Origin: an uncultured Pseudodesulfovibrio sp.
GTDB taxonomy: Bacteria; Desulfobacterota; Desulfovibrionia; Desulfovibrionales; Desulfovibrionaceae
Direction of reading: 5' to 3'
Length of the DNA stretch: 64,000 bases
Assembly: GCF_963675635.1 (NCBI RefSeq)
Contig: NZ_OY776488.1
Coordinates: 2,686,001-2,750,000 of the forward strand
Of this stretch, positions 30,874 through 38,946 are shown piece after piece. Numbering within the stretch: the stretch's first letter is position 1; every line of letters starts with the position of its first letter. A program made the position numbers and the translations under genes. The notes beneath the pieces were generated by a model. The model saw nothing but the letters and a program-made list of their open reading frames with translations, did not search any database and was not told the origin of the DNA.

Positions 30874-31755
30874 TTACTCAATGCCCCAGACCTTTTTCAC
30901 ATGATCGATGACGGCCTGCATGACCGGGTCCTGATCACGTCGTTTCAGGCAGACGAATCGGACGTCGATGTGTAATTCATCAAACGCCAGTGTGTGGACG
31001 GCCTGACCGATGCGGTTGGCAGCCTCTACTTCATTTTTTCGCAGGAATGAAACACCCTTTCCCGCAGCCACCAACACGCGGATAACCTCATCGCCGTCCA
31101 CTTCCAACTGAGTGGGCAGTTTGATGTTTCGGGCCTGAAAAAACGGGGCCGTGAGCTTTTGCAGCGGGTTGTCGCTTGGGTCCAGAATCCACGGCAAGTC
31201 TGCCAGTGCTTCAAGCCCACCGGGAATACGATCTTTCCAGATGTCCGGCACAGCGATGAAAAACTGGGTGTTTTCCAGCACGACGGAATGAATGTCTGCA
31301 TGCCGGGGTTCACCAAAGATGAAGCCGCAGTCCAGCGCACCGCTCAGGATGGCGTCCTGCACCGAGGTGCTTGCCCGTTGCTGGATCTGCATGGTGATCT
31401 TGGGATGTGCTTCGCCAAGAGAGTTGAGCAGCGGAACGATGCGCAGGTATTCGGCGTCCGTATTCAATCCGATGGACAGATCCCCTACCAGCTCGCCACC
31501 CATGTTTCGTGCCTCAAGCGTCAATTCTCTTGCAGCCTGAAGCACACTTTTGGCCTTGTTTCGAAGTCGTTCGCCAGCTTCCGTCAGGCGCATTCCCTTG
31601 GGCGTACGAATGAACAGTCGGGTTTCCAACTCTTCTTCCAATGCCTTGATATGTGCGCTGACAGTCGGTTGACTCGTGTGCAAACGTACGGAAGCACGGG
31701 TCAGGTGCTCTTCTTCCGCCACGACTACGAATGTCTTGAGCTGATAGAGTTCCAT
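30874..31755 (-). CDS. LysR-family transcriptional regulator, paralogue of neighbour
   Basis: 293 residues from ATG at 31755 (AAGGA ten bases upstream), exactly the length of the gene facing it. HTH: ELYQLKTFVVVAEEEHLTRASVRLHTSQPTVSAHIKALEEELETRLF. The effector domain contains GLNTDAEYLRIVPLLNSLG, matching GLCADPEYLKVSDLLNQIG in the neighbour, so both probably recognise related ligands. The two stops are five bases apart. Upstream at 31933 lies a divergent small membrane protein gene, a natural target. Confidence 0.92.
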   Translation of the reverse strand: MELYQLKTFVVVAEEEHLTRASVRLHTSQPTVSAHIKALEEELETRLFIRTPKGMRLTEAGERLRNKAKSVLQAARELTLEARNMGGELVGDLSIGLNTDAEYLRIVPLLNSLGEAHPKITMQIQQRASTSVQDAILSGALDCGFIFGEPRHADIHSVVLENTQFFIAVPDIWKDRIPGGLEALADLPWILDPSDNPLQKLTAPFFQARNIKLPTQLEVDGDEVIRVLVAAGKGVSFLRKNEVEAANRIGQAVHTLAFDELHIDVRFVCLKRRDQDPVMQAVIDHVKKVWGIE

Positions 31756-31932
31756 AGTGTTCATTCCTTTGTTCAATGGAGTCAATTATCGATACCGATT
31801 AAGATTGGATTTGTCATCAGAAAAACTGAATGAGTTGATCGAACAAAACAATTGGATTGATTACACACGCTTCCGTAACTGTGCATATATGGAAAAACGC
31901 TTGAGTGGAGACACTCGGCAAGGAGCAAAATT

Positions 31933-32094
31933 ATGAGCATGGAAAACGATACCCGACTCGCCATGATGGCCCTGCAGAACGGCTCGCAGAATGCGCCGGT
32001 CCGCACTTGCAAGAGATCTCGCCGTCCTCTGATCCTGTCCGGCATTACTGCCATGGCTGCATTTGCCCTGACACTGTTTACCAGAGGCGTATAA
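31933..32094 (+). CDS. 53-residue small membrane protein
   Basis: Read by hand: begins MSMENDTRLAMMALQNGSQN, then a basic patch KRSRRP, then one hydrophobic segment (about 33-49), ending RGV. AAGGAG lies seven bases before ATG. It is transcribed divergently from a LysR gene, the usual layout for a regulator and its target, and followed by two hairpins. Function unknown. Confidence 0.7.
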   Translation: MSMENDTRLAMMALQNGSQNAPVRTCKRSRRPLILSGITAMAAFALTLFTRGV

Positions 32095-32100
32095 TTTTCC

Positions 32101-32116
32101 GGGAGCGAAAGCTCCC
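32101..32116 (+). other. Small hairpin after small gene
   Basis: GGGAGC-GAAA-GCTCCC: a six-base stem closed by a GNRA-type tetraloop, seven bases past the stop. It may protect the transcript end. Confidence 0.5.
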
Positions 32117-32136
32117 CACCAACATGCGGGTTTGAG

Positions 32137-32192
32137 CCGACTTTGTCTGGGATATTCATCCTTTCCTCCCAGACAAAGTCGGTTCTTTTTTT
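32137..32192 (+). terminator. Intrinsic terminator of small gene
   Basis: Sixteen-base stem CCGACTTTGTCTGGGA / TCCCAGACAAAGTCGG, then TTCTTTTTTT. Confidence 0.92.
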
Positions 32193-32205
32193 ATCTTTGT
32201 TACTC

Positions 32206-32326
32206 GGCGTGCGATAGCGGCGCATCTGCGTCGTTGGAAGGATTGAGTCTGTCCTCGCCGTAGCCGGGCTACGACTGCGGGAAACTCGAATCCTTCCGCC
32301 TGGCGGCTACCCCACTTTCGCACGCC
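32206..32326. repeat. Dispersed hairpin repeat, complete copy
   Basis: Ends GGCGTGCGA / TCGCACGCC; internal pairs GGAAGGATTGAGT with ACTCGAATCCTTCC and CGTAGC-CGG-GCTACG. The whole 121 bases can fold into one long hairpin. Confidence 0.75.
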
Positions 32327-32360
32327 TCGTGCCTGTGGTTATCAATGTTTTTGGGGTTAA

Positions 32361-32478
32361 GAGGCCTCACTGATTGCGATGCATCTGTCTTGTTTGAAGG
32401 TGGAGTCTGTTCGCGTCGCGACAATGAGAGAAACTCAAATCGGTGTGCCTGGCGGTATTGCCGTTTTTCCAAGCCTCA
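32361..32478. repeat. Dispersed hairpin repeat, diverged copy
   Basis: Same order of blocks as the copy just before it (GATGCATCTG, GAAGG..GAGTCTGT, GAGAAACTC.AATC, GCCTGGCGG), with ends GAGGC / GCCTC, but many substitutions. It is a tandem neighbour and probably an older copy. Confidence 0.6.
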
Positions 32479-32618
32479 TGTTTGAATAGATCACTTATGC
32501 AGCTTCATGATGTTTATATGATATGATAAAGCAGAATGCAGTTTGTCATCAGAATGTAAATAGTCCTTGATTTTCTTTTTAAGAATCATTACTACTTACT
32601 CCACACTTTACATATATA

Positions 32619-32639
32619 CAGCGCCCGTTTGGAGCGCTG
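32619..32639 (+). other. Hairpin in rubrerythrin 5' leader
   Basis: CAGCGC and GCGCTG pair around a short loop, about 20 bases before the AGGAG of the rubrerythrin gene. Confidence 0.4.
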
Positions 32640-32665
32640 AAACCGAATTGAGACAGGAGAATAGA

Positions 32666-33163
32666 ATGAGCAAGACTTTGGAAAATCTGAAAGAAGCGTT
32701 TGCAGGTGAGTCCCAGGCCAATCGTAAATATCTCGCATTTGCTGAAAAAGCCGAGAAAGAAGGGAAACCTGGCGTTGCCAAGCTGTTTCGTGCAGCCGCT
32801 GCCGCTGAAACCATCCATGCTCACGCGCACCTGCGCTTGATGAAGGGCGTCGGTTCTACTGAGGAGAATCTCAAGGCCGCTATCGAAGGCGAAACCTTCG
32901 AGTTCAAATCCATGTATCCCGATATGATGGAAGACGCCAAGGCCGAAGGTGAAAACGCTATCCTGCGCTACTTCGGTTTTGCTAACGAGGCCGAGAAGAT
33001 TCACGCCGAACTCTATACCCAGGCTCTGGAAGCTGACGGTGATGTTTTCGCAGAGGCTGACTTTTACATCTGCTCCGTCTGCGGGCATACCCAGAATGGT
33101 GAGCCCACGGATAAATGTCCCATCTGCGGCGCAGCCCCCAAGGCATACGCCAAAGTCGACTAG
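32666..33163 (+). CDS. Rubrerythrin
   Basis: 165 residues from ATG at 32666 (AGGAG upstream). The ferritin-like part (about 1-130) has the diiron ligands in GESQANRKYLAFAEKAEKEG, AETIHAHAHL, EGETFEFKSMYPDM and NEAEKIHAELY. A C-terminal rubredoxin domain follows, CSVCGHTQNGEPTDKCPICGAAP, with the four Cys that bind iron. Rubrerythrins reduce hydrogen peroxide in anaerobes with electrons from rubredoxin or NAD(P)H. It is of the shorter type and stands alone with its own terminator. The longer in-frame start at 32567 is unlikely. Regulation by a PerR site is plausible but I do not see one clearly. Confidence 0.96.
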   Translation: MSKTLENLKEAFAGESQANRKYLAFAEKAEKEGKPGVAKLFRAAAAAETIHAHAHLRLMKGVGSTEENLKAAIEGETFEFKSMYPDMMEDAKAEGENAILRYFGFANEAEKIHAELYTQALEADGDVFAEADFYICSVCGHTQNGEPTDKCPICGAAPKAYAKVD

Positions 33164-33186
33164 CTCCGATATCTGCCGACCTATTG

Positions 33187-33219
33187 CCCGGTCTGGTTTT
33201 TACCAGACCGGGTTTTTTT
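33187..33219 (+). terminator. Intrinsic terminator of rubrerythrin
   Basis: CCCGGTCTGGT / ACCAGACCGGG stem with TTTT loop, then seven T. Confidence 0.95.
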
Positions 33220-33447
33220 AATGGTTTCTATAAAGGAAGTGTTTCTTTATGATTGCAGGAAAGTATTTTGATGGCCTCTCCATGAAACGGAATAAAAAGT
33301 TCGGGAAAATAGTGGGATAGAAGGCTTTGTGGAAAGTAAGATACAACACCTGTTCTTCTCGTTGCCGATGGCAGCACAAGCTTGATAAAACCGGTGAATT
33401 TCCTTACACCGTGTACATCCCGAAAACAGGTAGAGGGGGAATTATTC

Positions 33448-34725
33448 ATGAAAATATTGATTGTCGGTTCTGGTGGGCGCGAACACGCCTTGTGCTGGAA
33501 ACTTTTCCAAAGTCCGAAGGTTGAATCCATTCTGTGCGCGCCCGGTAACGGCGGTACGGCACAGATTGGTGAAAATATAGACATTAAGGATGATGATATC
33601 CCGGCTTTGGTCAAACTGGCCAAAGATCGTGAAATTGATCTGGTTGTTGTTGGTCCCGAGATGCCGCTGGTGCTTGGGTTGGAGAACTCGCTCAGGCAGG
33701 AAGGTATTCCGTGCTTCGGCCCCAACGCCTTTGCCGCGAATTTGGAAGGATCAAAAGCCTTTTCCAAGAATGTTATGGCTGATGCCGGCGTACCCACGGC
33801 TGCGTTTCGTGTTTTCGACGAATATGAAGACGCTGTTGCCTTTATCAAGGAACGCGGTGCACCCATTGTGGTCAAGGCTGACGGTCTGGCCGCCGGCAAG
33901 GGTGTGGTTGTGGCGACATCTGAAGAGGAAGCCATTGAAGCTGTTGAAGAAATGATGGTAAAAAAGGTGTTCGGCTCTGCCGGGGATCGTGTGGTCATTG
34001 AAGAAACACTCAAGGGAGAAGAAGCCTCCTTTCTGTGTTTTTGTGATGGCACCAACTATGCCATGTTGCCTTCCAGCCAGGATCACAAGGCCGCGTATGA
34101 GGGCGACACCGGCCCCAATACCGGCGGCATGGGAGCTTACTCCCCCGCTCCAATTCTGCCCAAAGATAAATATGCCGAGACAGCAGAACTGTGCATCAAA
34201 CCGATCCTGCGTCATCTGGCCGCCAAGGGACAGCCGTTCAAGGGTGTGCTGTATGCTGGTCTGATGTATACGGAAAACGGTCCCAGCGTGCTTGAATATA
34301 ATGTCCGCTTTGGTGACCCTGAGTGCCAGCCGCTGCTCATGCGTCTGGAGACAGATCTGCTGACTATCATGTTTGCCTGCATTGACGGCAAGCTTGATCA
34401 GATCGAAGTCACGTCTACTCCGCAGACCGCATGTGGTGTGGTCATGGCCGCAGAAGGCTACCCCGGTCCCTATCCCAAAGGCATGGAGATTACCGGCCTT
34501 GAGGATGCGGATGCTATGGAAGGCGTCAAAGTGTTCCAGGCCGGAACCAAAGTTGATGGCGATAAAATCGTCACCTCTGGCGGACGGGTGCTCTGCGTCA
34601 CCGCGCTTGGCGACGATCTGGCAGCTGCTCAGAAAAAGGCTTACGAGGCCGTGGCCAAGGTTCATTTCGACAAGAGTTATTATCGCAAAGACATAGCCGA
34701 CAAAGGTTTAAAGCGTCTGAAATAG
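33448..34725 (+). CDS. purD: Phosphoribosylamine-glycine ligase
   Basis: 425-residue ATP-grasp enzyme of purine synthesis that joins phosphoribosylamine to glycine. N-terminal motif MKILIVGSGGREHALCWKL, ATP-grasp segments GAPIVVKADGLAAGKGVVVA and EEASFLCFCDG, and the PNTGGMGAYSPAP loop are all typical. ATG at 33448 follows AGAGGGGGA; the frame extends to 33382 without a better start. It is followed by a strong terminator and then purE, so the two may be partly uncoupled. Confidence 0.96.
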   Translation: MKILIVGSGGREHALCWKLFQSPKVESILCAPGNGGTAQIGENIDIKDDDIPALVKLAKDREIDLVVVGPEMPLVLGLENSLRQEGIPCFGPNAFAANLEGSKAFSKNVMADAGVPTAAFRVFDEYEDAVAFIKERGAPIVVKADGLAAGKGVVVATSEEEAIEAVEEMMVKKVFGSAGDRVVIEETLKGEEASFLCFCDGTNYAMLPSSQDHKAAYEGDTGPNTGGMGAYSPAPILPKDKYAETAELCIKPILRHLAAKGQPFKGVLYAGLMYTENGPSVLEYNVRFGDPECQPLLMRLETDLLTIMFACIDGKLDQIEVTSTPQTACGVVMAAEGYPGPYPKGMEITGLEDADAMEGVKVFQAGTKVDGDKIVTSGGRVLCVTALGDDLAAAQKKAYEAVAKVHFDKSYYRKDIADKGLKRLK

Positions 34726-34738
34726 GGAAGTGAAAACG

Positions 34739-34767
34739 AGTGCGCCTGAACTGGGCGCACTTTTTTT
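34739..34767 (+). terminator. Intrinsic terminator between purD and purE
   Basis: AGTGCGCC / GGCGCACT stem with a run of T, only 26 bases before the purE start. It may act as partial read-through or attenuation. Confidence 0.8.
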
Positions 34768-34792
34768 AACGGATAATCACGAGGGAAGAAAG

Positions 34793-35275
34793 ATGCCGAA
34801 AGTCGTTATTTTTATGGGGTCGATTTCTGACGAAGACAAGATGCGCCCGTGTTCCGACTTGCTCAAGGAACTGGGAATTGATCATGTCTTTACCGTGTCG
34901 TCCGCACATCGGACACCCGAGAGGACAGCCAGACTGGTCGAGGAGTATGAGGCTGACGGCGCTCAGGTCTTTATTTGTGCCGCCGGTCTGGCCGCACATC
35001 TCGCCGGAGCTGTTGCCGCCAAGACTACCAGGCCGGTGCTCGGCGTACCCCTGGCGGGTTCTCCGTTCGGCGGCATGGATGCGATGCTTGCTACTGTGCA
35101 GATGCCTCCGGGCTTTCCGGTCGGTACGCTCGCACTGGACAAGGTCGGTGCCAAGAACGCCGCATGGCTGGCCGCCCAGATACTTGCCTTGCATGACGAG
35201 GGACTGACCCAGAAGATTCTGGCCGCCCGCGAAGGGTTTAAAGAGGATGTCGAAAAGGCTGCTGCAAGCCTGTAG
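34793..35275 (+). CDS. purE: N5-carboxyaminoimidazole ribonucleotide mutase
   Basis: 160 residues. Class I PurE pattern: [23 protein letters not shown], then [29 protein letters not shown] and the substrate loop [26 protein letters not shown]. It moves the carboxyl group of N5-CAIR to carbon, which needs a PurK partner not seen in the window. The loop [10 protein letters not shown] differs from the usual ALSGVDSL of enterobacterial PurE. ATG with GAGGGAAG upstream. Confidence 0.93.
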   Translation: MPKVVIFMGSISDEDKMRPCSDLLKELGIDHVFTVSSAHRTPERTARLVEEYEADGAQVFICAAGLAAHLAGAVAAKTTRPVLGVPLAGSPFGGMDAMLATVQMPPGFPVGTLALDKVGAKNAAWLAAQILALHDEGLTQKILAAREGFKEDVEKAAASL

Positions 35276-35279
35276 TCTT

Positions 35280-35366
35280 GTAACTCGGCTTGCGATAGCG
35301 ACGCATCTGGGTCGTTGGAAGGATTGAGTCTGAAAACGGATCCCTCCAGAGCCTCTGGTCAGTGGT
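35280..35366. repeat. Dispersed hairpin repeat, internally deleted copy
   Basis: The first 52 bases match the complete copy at 32199 with about five differences, up to GGATTGAGTCTG. The central hairpin is then missing and a remnant (ATCCCTCC) can pair back to GGAAGGAT. Confidence 0.6.
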
Positions 35367-35381
35367 TGAAAAAAGATTGTG

Positions 35382-35425
35382 GACGGCGCATTGCGTGTGG
35401 AACGTGATGCGCCGTCTTTTGCTTT
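35382..35425 (+). terminator. Intrinsic terminator of purE
   Basis: GACGGCGCAT / ATGCGCCGTC stem, followed by TTTTGCTTTT. Confidence 0.88.
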
Positions 35426-35504
35426 TCGAATTATTGGGCAGCGGCTGACGTGTGGGCATCGCTTGCTCAGTGTCAGGGTTTCGCGTATTCACAGTATCAG
35501 CGTT

Positions 35505-36020
35505 ATGACGAAGTCAGAATCCAACAGTAAAACACCTGTTTTCAGGTCCGGCAAGGCGTCCAGACGGTTTCTCCGAAATCTGGTCTGGGTCTTGGCCATT
35601 GGTGGTTTGTTCCTCGGTGGTCAGGGGTTGCGGTATTTTTTCCACTACAATCAGCTTGAAGAAATCCGAAATGAGACGAACGCACTCTATGTGTCGGCTC
35701 TTGGGCAGGATATAGGTGGTTCGCCATACGGTCGTTTACAGTTCGAGCATGGCAAGCTTCTGGCTACCAATCGCATCGGCTTGGACCCGCTCAGACTGCT
35801 CGCGGCATTGAGTCGTCCTGCGGATGAGAACCTGCGGCTGGAAGGTGTGACTTTGAGCGGTAAGACCGGGCGCATACGAGGTTCCTTTGCCGGGAATGAA
35901 CAAGGTTTTTCAGCATATTTTGATAAACTGACCGACGATGATCATTACCTTTTTTCCTTATACAAGAGTGATCTCGTAGGTGATCAGATAGTTTTTATTC
36001 TGAAGGTGGAGCTGCAATAG
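35505..36020 (+). CDS. GspL/PilN-like membrane protein
   Basis: 171 residues with one membrane segment (about 25-42, NLVWVLAIGGLFLGGQG) and a periplasmic part of about 130 residues that includes a two-strand, two-helix layout (DPLRLLAALSRPADENLRLEGVTLSG). The position directly before gspM and gspN and the layout suggest the C-terminal half of a type II secretion GspL, without its cytoplasmic actin-like half. The function is inferred mainly from the neighbours. ATG at 35505 has a poor ribosome binding site; the longer frame to 35379 would run through the purE terminator region. Confidence 0.55.
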   Translation: MTKSESNSKTPVFRSGKASRRFLRNLVWVLAIGGLFLGGQGLRYFFHYNQLEEIRNETNALYVSALGQDIGGSPYGRLQFEHGKLLATNRIGLDPLRLLAALSRPADENLRLEGVTLSGKTGRIRGSFAGNEQGFSAYFDKLTDDDHYLFSLYKSDLVGDQIVFILKVELQ

Positions 36021-36518
36021 ATGGCGCGCACTCGGCGGACATACCCCTGGAGCAATTGGCCTCCGGACTCTCAACAGCGGTTTTTCAAAATGATGCTGTT
36101 TGGTTTGGCCGCAGCTTTTTTCTCCATTTTTGTGGGTGGGTATCTTTTTACCAGCACTCTGCTTCAACAAATCGGGGCGGAAAAAGAACAGTACGCGCGG
36201 GTTGTTCCCATCGTGCAGGGCATACAATCCCTGCGAGCCAAACAGGGCGACCTGGCGCATTTGTCAGCAAAGGATGCCACATGGCGCATCATTGACGACA
36301 GGATGCTTGAAGACCGTCTGACGTCCATCCGTTCTACTCACCTCAACGAGAATGTGGAAGGTGTGCAGGTGACGTTTACCGGCCTGACACTGATCATGCT
36401 GACAGATTTTCTGCAAGATCTGCGGGACCGAGCCAGTCTGCAAACCCCTGAATTCACCTTGACCCGTAATAACGATGATTCGCGACTGGCAGACGTGCAT
36501 CTCGTGCTGGCGCGATGA
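36021..36518 (+). CDS. gspM: Type II secretion protein GspM-like
   Basis: 165 residues: short cytoplasmic N-terminus, one membrane segment (about 26-46), then a periplasmic coiled region and a small alpha/beta domain ending FTLTRNNDDSRLADVHLVLAR. This is the GspM layout; GspM forms the inner-membrane platform with GspL. ATG follows the previous stop immediately, with GGAG seven bases earlier. Confidence 0.65.
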   Translation: MARTRRTYPWSNWPPDSQQRFFKMMLFGLAAAFFSIFVGGYLFTSTLLQQIGAEKEQYARVVPIVQGIQSLRAKQGDLAHLSAKDATWRIIDDRMLEDRLTSIRSTHLNENVEGVQVTFTGLTLIMLTDFLQDLRDRASLQTPEFTLTRNNDDSRLADVHLVLAR

Positions 36519-36528
36519 GGGTCGTGTG

Positions 36529-37275
36529 ATGAAAGCTTCTCTGCACACAACATCATCTCTGCCTGCCAGAATACTGTCCCGTTTTTTCCTCATTATGCTG
36601 GGGTTCTTGATTGGCGTTGCAGTTTTTACACCATGGGACAAGATTTGGGCGTCTGCCCTGACCCGCCTAGATGAGCAGCTCCCTACAGTGGGCATGACGT
36701 GGGCGGGAATTGATCGGGATGGTCCGTTAAGTTTTCGTGTGAGTGATTTCAAGGTTACGGTGGCACAAACCCCGGGGGCACTTCGCTTCAAGCGCGCACA
36801 TGTCTCTATGGGCTTTTCGCCGCTGGCCACGGTTCGGCTCGACACTGGCGGTCCGGAGTGTACGTTGGAGCTTTTCTCAAACGGCGTATTCGAGTTTGAG
36901 GGGGATCTTAATCTGACGTATCTGCTCGGCTTCGGTGACTTCAAAGGAACCCTGCGCGCCTCGGGCAGCCTGTTCCTGCCGGAAGGAGCTAAGCTTCCAC
37001 ATATGGGGTGGGTAGACATCCGTTCGCAACGGCTGGTTCTTCCCAGTGAAAAGAGCGTGGAAGATTTTGCCTTTACCGCTGAAATTGATAATGAAAATAT
37101 GAATATCCGCGATTTTTCCATGAAGAGTCCAATCATGTATAAATCGACAGGTTCCGCAGTTATCGACTCCAACAACCTTTTTCGCACCACGTTCTCGCTC
37201 ACCGGTGAAATGACCGTGGGCCGCGAATCCTTCCCCTACCCCATGCACGGGACTTTGGCCGACGCTATCTGGTAA
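36529..37275 (+). CDS. gspN: Type II secretion protein GspN-like
   Basis: 248 residues from ATG at 36529 (GAGG upstream). One N-terminal membrane segment (about 16-37) is followed by a periplasmic domain rich in beta strands (SFRVSDFKVTVAQTPGALRFKRAHVSMG; FKGTLRASGSLFLPEGAKLPHMGWVDIRS). It matches the GspN family, a variable inner-membrane component of type II secretion. The usual gspC-D-E-F-G genes are not adjacent here, so the trio may belong to a system encoded elsewhere. Confidence 0.7.
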   Translation: MKASLHTTSSLPARILSRFFLIMLGFLIGVAVFTPWDKIWASALTRLDEQLPTVGMTWAGIDRDGPLSFRVSDFKVTVAQTPGALRFKRAHVSMGFSPLATVRLDTGGPECTLELFSNGVFEFEGDLNLTYLLGFGDFKGTLRASGSLFLPEGAKLPHMGWVDIRSQRLVLPSEKSVEDFAFTAEIDNENMNIRDFSMKSPIMYKSTGSAVIDSNNLFRTTFSLTGEMTVGRESFPYPMHGTLADAIW

Positions 37276-37299
37276 CAGCCCGGAGACTTCCCCTCCTGA

Positions 37300-37470
37300 T
37301 TGTCGAAAGAACATCCTGTTACGTATCATCCCGGCTTACCAAGTACGGTGTACGAGTCTCGCCCTGATGGTGAATTCGTACCAAAATTGGTCGTCATGAA
37401 ACGCGTCAAGATGCATGAAATCGAGCCATGCATATGCCTCGGCCTACTGGATGAAGTCAACGGGTCCTGA
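37300..37470 (+). CDS. Possible small protein or gene remnant, 56 residues
   Basis: An open frame from TTG at 37300 has protein-like composition (CPDGEFVPKLVVMKRVKMHE is close to its middle) and codon use like its neighbours, but no good ribosome binding site. It might be a small gene, or the end of a broken one. A start at the internal ATG would leave about 24 residues. Confidence 0.25.
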   Translation: MSKEHPVTYHPGLPSTVYESRPDGEFVPKLVVMKRVKMHEIEPCICLGLLDEVNGS

Positions 37471-37577
37471 CCAAATTGCAGCCCCCCTCACAAAGCGGCA
37501 CAAATAGTTGAGGATAAGGAGAGGACAGAGCCCTCTTCAAAGGCTTTTTCTCCCCTTCCCCGGCTGTCGGAAACAAA

Positions 37578-37613
37578 AAATCCCCCTGTCGGCAAATGCT
37601 GACAGGGGGATTT
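37578..37613 (-). terminator. Terminator of oxidoreductase operon
   Basis: AAATCCCCCTGTC / GACAGGGGGATTT stem, about 20 bases past the last stop, ending in T on the reverse strand. Confidence 0.88.
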
Positions 37614-37633
37614 GAGTAAACCTTGTAACCGAT

Positions 37634-38176
37634 TTAGCTGACGTGTTTGGCGCCGGCCTTGATGGCTTCGGTGTTGGCGGGGATGAGCTTGTGATAGCGC
37701 GGGGAAATCACGTTCTCAAGGGAGCCGATGACGGCGTCGAGAGAGATGATTCCGGTTGCCTGCACAAATGCGCCGATGGCGACCATGTTGGCCATGCGGG
37801 TGTTGCCCAGTCCGTCGGCGATTTCGTTGCAGGGAACGCCGTAGCATTTCAGACGGTCGGTATCAGCAAGCTCCATGTCAATAAGCGAGGAGTTGATGAT
37901 ATGCACTCCGCCGTCTTCCACGCGCGACTGGAACTTGTCCAGAGACGGGCGGTTCATGGCGATGAGCGACTTGGGTCTGTGAATGATGGGTGACCCGATG
38001 TCTTCCTCGGAGAGTACGACAGTACAGTTGGCGGTTCCGCCGCGCATCTCCGGGCCGTAGACCGGGATGTAGGTGACGTTAAGGCCGTCCTTCATGCCTG
38101 CGTAGGCGAGCAGATTGCCGATGAGCATGACGCCCTGGCCGCCGAAACCCGCGATGATGGAATCGATGTAACGCAT
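37634..38176 (-). CDS. 2-oxoacid:ferredoxin oxidoreductase gamma subunit
   Basis: 180 residues. Typical of the gamma subunit: MRYIDSIIAGFGGQGVMLIGNLLA (nucleotide-like glycine loop), EMRGGTANCTVVLSEEDIGSP, and ANMVAIGAFVQATGI. It pairs with the alpha subunit to form the substrate/CoA part of the enzyme. Last gene of a four-gene reverse-strand operon; its ATG sits at the end of the beta gene. Substrate may be branched-chain 2-oxoacids or 2-oxoglutarate. Confidence 0.9.
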   Translation of the reverse strand: MRYIDSIIAGFGGQGVMLIGNLLAYAGMKDGLNVTYIPVYGPEMRGGTANCTVVLSEEDIGSPIIHRPKSLIAMNRPSLDKFQSRVEDGGVHIINSSLIDMELADTDRLKCYGVPCNEIADGLGNTRMANMVAIGAFVQATGIISLDAVIGSLENVISPRYHKLIPANTEAIKAGAKHVS

Positions 38177-38946
38177 TAGCAGACACCCCCTTCCTCGGAC
38201 ACATCCTTGTAGATGCCGAGCGGGAAGTACGGGATCATTTCCTTCTGGATGCGCTCGTTGGCCTGTAACGGTGTCATTTTCCAGTTGGTCGGGCAGCCGG
38301 AGAGCAGTTCGACAAAACCGAAGCCGGTGTTGTTGACCTGGAACTCGAAGGCTTTTTTCAGGTATTTCTTGGCTTGGCGGATGTTCTTGACGGAGTCGAG
38401 AGATCCGCGTGCGGCAAAGGCAACGCCACCGAGGGAGGCGATGATTTCAGTCATGCGGATGGGTGCGCCCTCATGGGTCATGCAGCGACCTGCGGGGGTC
38501 GTCGTGGTCGTCTGACCAATGAGTGTGGTGGGGGCCATCTGACCGCCGGTCATGCCGTAAACAGTGTTGTTGACGAAGACCACACACATTTTTTCACCGC
38601 GGTTGGCGGCGTGCATGATTTCAGCCATGCCGATGGATGCGAGGTCGCCGTCACCCTGATAGGTGAAGACGAAGTGGTCGGGCCGTGCGCGTTTGACGCC
38701 GGTGGCGACAGCCGGTGCGCGTCCGTGCGGTGCCTCGACAGCATCCACGTTCAGGTAATTGTAAAGGAAGACCGAGCAACCGATCGAAGTTGTCATGAGG
38801 GTCTTCTCGGCCAGATTCATGTCGTCGAGCAGCTCACCGATCAGCCTGTGGGCGATACCGTGATGGCAGCCGGGGCAGTAATGGGTGGGCCTATCAATGA
38901 CGGATTCCGGTCTTTCAAATACTATTTTTTCATTCATTTCTGACAT
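38176..38946 (-). CDS. 2-oxoacid:ferredoxin oxidoreductase beta subunit (TPP-binding)
   Basis: 256 residues. Thiamine diphosphate and iron-sulfur ligands: CPGCHHGIAHRL, SIGCSVFL, the metal-binding TYQGDGDLASIGMAEIMHAANRGE and NNTVYGMTGGQ. It forms the active site together with the alpha subunit. The 2-oxoacid is decarboxylated and the acyl group is passed to CoA with electrons sent to ferredoxin. The gene starts one base after the alpha stop and its own stop shares a base with the gamma start. Confidence 0.92.
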   Translation of the reverse strand: MSEMNEKIVFERPESVIDRPTHYCPGCHHGIAHRLIGELLDDMNLAEKTLMTTSIGCSVFLYNYLNVDAVEAPHGRAPAVATGVKRARPDHFVFTYQGDGDLASIGMAEIMHAANRGEKMCVVFVNNTVYGMTGGQMAPTTLIGQTTTTTPAGRCMTHEGAPIRMTEIIASLGGVAFAARGSLDSVKNIRQAKKYLKKAFEFQVNNTGFGFVELLSGCPTNWKMTPLQANERIQKEMIPYFPLGIYKDVSEEGGVC

